From: an uncultured Lachnospiraceae bacterium
GTDB taxonomy: Bacteria > Bacillota_A > Clostridia > Lachnospirales > Lachnospiraceae
Direction: 5' to 3'
Assembly: GCA_946621895.1 (NCBI GenBank)
Contig: CAMOOZ010000337.1
Location: 1 to 6,942, forward strand
DNA length: 6,942 nucleotides
In this document: in pieces, positions 5,353 to 6,942 of the stretch
Layout of the letters: every line of letters begins with the position of its first letter
Position numbering within the stretch: the first letter of the stretch is position 1
Notes under the pieces: model-generated
What the model was told of the DNA's origin: nothing
The model's database searches: none
What the model saw: only the letters and a program-made list of their open reading frames with translations
Position numbers and translations under genes: made by a program

Positions 5353-6372
5353 ATGAAAACGAATAAAAACCAGAAAAAACCCGGCTTCACATTCATCCGG
5401 GCAGCGGCTCTTGCGCTCGGGGCCTTCCTGCTCCTTGCGCTTCCCCTGTCCTCACGGGCCGATTTCGGGGATTTTTCCGGCGACACGGACTATGGCAGCG
5501 ACTGGGACAGCGGAGACGACTGGGGAAGCAGCTGGGACAGCGATGATGACTGGGGAAGCAGCTGGGGCAGCAGCTATGACGATGATCATTCCTATGGCTA
5601 TTCCGACAACTATTCTGATGATCCGGGCGGCGATTTGATCTATACGATCATCGGTTTTCTCGCGGCGCTGGGCGTTCCCATTGCCGGGGTGATCTGGTTT
5701 GTGATGACGATGATCCGCATGTTTGGCGGCGGAAATAAAAACAGCAGCATGCGCCGTCCTGCAGCCATGCGGCCATCCGGCGCGCAGCGCGCAACAGGCC
5801 TTCGTTCGCTTCAGGAGTTTAAGGCGCTTGATCCGCAGTTTGACGAGACGCAGTTCAGGGAGCGGATGGCCAATCTTTATCTGATGATGCAGGAGGAGTG
5901 GCATAAGCGGAATATCGAAAGCTTAAGGCCGTATTTCACGGACGCGTTCTATAATCAGAGCCTGCGGCAGATCGAACAGAAGGTAAGGGATAAGCAGACG
6001 CCGTGCACGGAGCGCGTGGCTGTGCTCGAGGTGACACCGAGAGGCTTCTATCAGAGCGCCGGCATGGATCACATGGTGGTCACGATCCGCTCCAGGCTGA
6101 TCGCCTATATCCTGAATGATGAGACGGGCGAGGTGATCTCCGGCGACAGGCACAGAGAGAAGTTCATGGAATATGAATGGGATCTCTGCAGAAAGTCCGG
6201 CACGCTCACAGAAGCCGCCGCCGAGGTCAGAAGCATCACCTGTCCGCACTGCGCGGCTGCCCTTGACATCAATCAGACTACGGTCTGTCCTTACTGCGGC
6301 AGCGTGGTCACGGTGATCAATGAGGACTGGGCACTGAACAATATCAAGGGGATCTCGCAGCAGACGGCCTGA
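5353..6372 (+). CDS. Tim44-like domain membrane protein with signal peptide, acidic/aromatic repeats and C-terminal zinc ribbon
   Basis: The 339-residue protein begins with a Sec signal peptide: KTNKNQKK, a hydrophobic core to about 32, and a likely cleavage after SSRA (33-36). Residues 37-93 are low-complexity Asp/Ser/Gly/Trp/Tyr with three 10-residue units (47-76). One membrane helix spans about 95-121, followed by a basic linker. Residues about 153-292 resemble the Tim44-like fold (PF04280) seen in bacterial 'zinc-ribbon domain-containing transport proteins', with an early EEWHKRNIESLRPYFTDAFY stretch (181-200). A zinc ribbon follows, CPHC (297-300) and CPYCG (312-316). The inferred topology is repeat outside and Tim44-like and zinc-ribbon domains in the cytoplasm. 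The cellular role is unknown; 'transport' comes only from the mitochondrial homologue. The start is secure: an in-frame TAG lies at 5347-5349, and ATG 5353 is the only start that keeps the signal peptide. There is no ribosome binding site. Read-through from gpx, 60 bases upstream, is also possible. Confidence 0.85.
   Translation: MKTNKNQKKPGFTFIRAAALALGAFLLLALPLSSRADFGDFSGDTDYGSDWDSGDDWGSSWDSDDDWGSSWGSSYDDDHSYGYSDNYSDDPGGDLIYTIIGFLAALGVPIAGVIWFVMTMIRMFGGGNKNSSMRRPAAMRPSGAQRATGLRSLQEFKALDPQFDETQFRERMANLYLMMQEEWHKRNIESLRPYFTDAFYNQSLRQIEQKVRDKQTPCTERVAVLEVTPRGFYQSAGMDHMVVTIRSRLIAYILNDETGEVISGDRHREKFMEYEWDLCRKSGTLTEAAAEVRSITCPHCAAALDINQTTVCPYCGSVVTVINEDWALNNIKGISQQTA
5491..5580 (+). repeat. Three 30-bp in-frame tandem units (10-residue acidic/aromatic repeat)
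   Basis: Units at 5491-5520, 5521-5550 and 5551-5580 encode YGSDWDSGDD, WGSSWDSDDD and WGSSWGSSYD. Units two and three share the first 16 bases, TGGGGAAGCAGCTGGG, exactly, which points to recent duplication; with the GAC codon before each, the identity is 19 bases. The aromatic residue recurs at positions 1 and 5. Copy number may vary between strains. Confidence 0.8.
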
Positions 6373-6419
6373 GGAGCTCAGGAAAAACGAAAGCCGCAGA
6401 GAGTTATGTAAACGAAAAA

Positions 6420-6460
6420 GATCGGCGGGGCAGTTCATAATGGATTGCTTCGCCGATCCT
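6420..6460. terminator. Hairpin terminator between convergent genes (probably bidirectional)
   Basis: GATCGGCG (6420-6427) pairs with CGCCGATC (6451-6458). On the plus-strand RNA the stem continues inward with G-U pairs to C6436-G6442, giving 17 bp and loop AUAAU, but the following CTTCTT is a weak U tract. On the minus strand only the outer 8 bp pair well (four inner positions become A-C), but TTTTTCGTTT follows. It lies 47 bases after the Tim44-like stop and about 50 bases after the TetR-like stop. Confidence 0.7.
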
Positions 6461-6497
6461 TCTTCATGCGATTATGCTTCGATCAATTTTTGCCGCG

Positions 6498-6520
6498 GCG
6501 GATTATCCGCGATTATCCCA
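6498..6520. repeat. Short palindrome and 10-bp tandem repeat at the TetR-like stop codon
   Basis: GCGGATTATCCGC (6498-6510) is a perfect palindrome with 6-bp arms around a central T. GATTATCC occurs at 6501-6508 and 6511-6518, a 10-base period. On the minus strand the second copy overlaps the stop codon of the TetR-like gene. No function is evident. Confidence 0.4.
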
Positions 6521-6887
6521 AAGCCAAAGCGCCGATCCTGCCGGCCATTTCGGAGAGGGCGGATTCCGCCTTCCCGCAGCGAAGCCATTGGATGAACACA
6601 TTATACAGGGCGCCGGCATAAAGATAGGTGCCGGCACGATGCAGAAAATCAGAGCCGGGGTGGGCCACATACTGATCCATATAGCCGTTCATCCGGTCTA
6701 ACAGCAGGCTTCCCTGGCCGCTTTCCTCGATCTGCAGGATAAACTCAGCATAGCCCTCAAAAAAACGGAAGGTCTCCAGAATATGTTCGAGGGAGTGGAA
6801 GGGAGGGGGGTTTTCCCTGCAGTCCACAGCCTGCATATAGGCCTCCACCATTTTGTCGATCTGCTTTTCCAGTAATTCCTCTTTCAT
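6513..6887 (-). CDS. TetR-like C-terminal (ligand-binding) domain protein lacking a visible HTH
   Basis: The 124-residue protein is helical and resembles the C-terminal regulatory half of Lachnospiraceae TetR/AcrR regulators. The typical features are FRFFEGYAEFILQIEESGQGSLLL (split here as residues 40-63), then G92, N96 and W101-L102 in the YAGALYNVFIQWL helix, and a G105 turn followed by ES and a final helix. The roughly 50-residue DNA-binding domain that should precede residue 1 is missing. An in-frame stop lies at 6930-6932, only 14 codons before the chosen start. I chose ATG 6887 because GGAGGAG (6897-6891) is well placed for it; ATG 6899 has no such site. The ATG overlaps (ATGA) the stop of another minus-strand frame open to the window edge. 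It could be a real HTH-less effector-binding protein, a translationally coupled partner, or the remnant of a frameshifted regulator. Family call is by pattern only. Confidence 0.6.
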   Translation of the reverse strand: MKEELLEKQIDKMVEAYMQAVDCRENPPPFHSLEHILETFRFFEGYAEFILQIEESGQGSLLLDRMNGYMDQYVAHPGSDFLHRAGTYLYAGALYNVFIQWLRCGKAESALSEMAGRIGALALG

Positions 6888-6942
6888 ACTCTCCTCCATC
6901 CTGTTCCATGCGAAGTGAAGAAAACCGCATCATGTAGTTTTC
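6884..6942 (-). other. Open frame entering from the right edge, overlapping the TetR-like gene by ATGA
   Basis: On the minus strand a frame is open from the edge to TGA 6886-6884, giving an 18-residue tail KLHDAVFFTSHGTGWRRV. Its stop overlaps the ATG at 6887 by four bases, the arrangement common in translationally coupled genes. The tail is too short to identify, and a stop-free run of 18 codons is easily chance. Confidence 0.3.

Noticed and set aside
5452..5904. Minus-strand Ala/Val/Ile-rich open frame resembling a hydrophobic repeat protein
   Set aside because: It is the reverse complement of the Asp/Ser/Trp repeat region of the Tim44-like gene; the apparent repeat follows from that.

Overview
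The window looks like a chromosomal housekeeping segment of a fairly GC-rich Clostridia bacterium, most likely Lachnospiraceae. The reasons are the SecG sequence style, strong AAAGGAGG-type ribosome binding sites, sigma-A type promoters with 17-bp spacers, alternative GTG and TTG starts, the secG-rnr gene order, and a clostridial-style glutathione peroxidase beside a CNNM/CorC exporter. I cannot name a genus. I see no tRNA, rRNA, CRISPR array, insertion sequence or prophage gene.

Layout: (1) 2-664 (+) is the C-terminal part of an unrecognised protein, open to the left edge. (2) 737-967 (+) is secG, with its own promoter built across the stop codon of gene 1. (3) 968-1210 is a GC-rich, hairpin-dense spacer with a terminator- or attenuator-like hairpin. 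(4) 1211-3277 (+) is rnr (RNase R), which appears to lack the usual N-terminal helix-turn-helix domain. (5) 3361-4656 (+) is a CNNM/CBS/CorC-HlyC membrane protein, started by a near-consensus promoter whose -35 box contains the rnr stop codon. (6) 4753-5292 (+) is a cysteine glutathione peroxidase with a clear promoter and a direct repeat at its -35 box. (7) 5353-6372 (+) is a signal-peptide-bearing, single-span Tim44-like protein with an acidic/aromatic repeat and a C-terminal zinc ribbon; a TATAAT box 7 nt upstream of its ATG suggests a leaderless mRNA. (8) 6420-6460 is a hairpin between convergent genes. (9) 6513-6887 (-) is a protein resembling only the ligand-binding half of a TetR regulator.

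How the genes fit together: secG (protein export) and rnr (RNA decay and quality control) form the classical neighbourhood, but smpB, often the next gene, is not here. The genes after rnr look like separately promoted units rather than one operon: divalent cation export, peroxide detoxification and an envelope protein of unknown role. No new multi-gene system is evident. The points most worth checking are the leaderless Tim44-like gene, the HTH-less RNase R, the HTH-less TetR-like gene and the tight overlap of promoters with stop codons.
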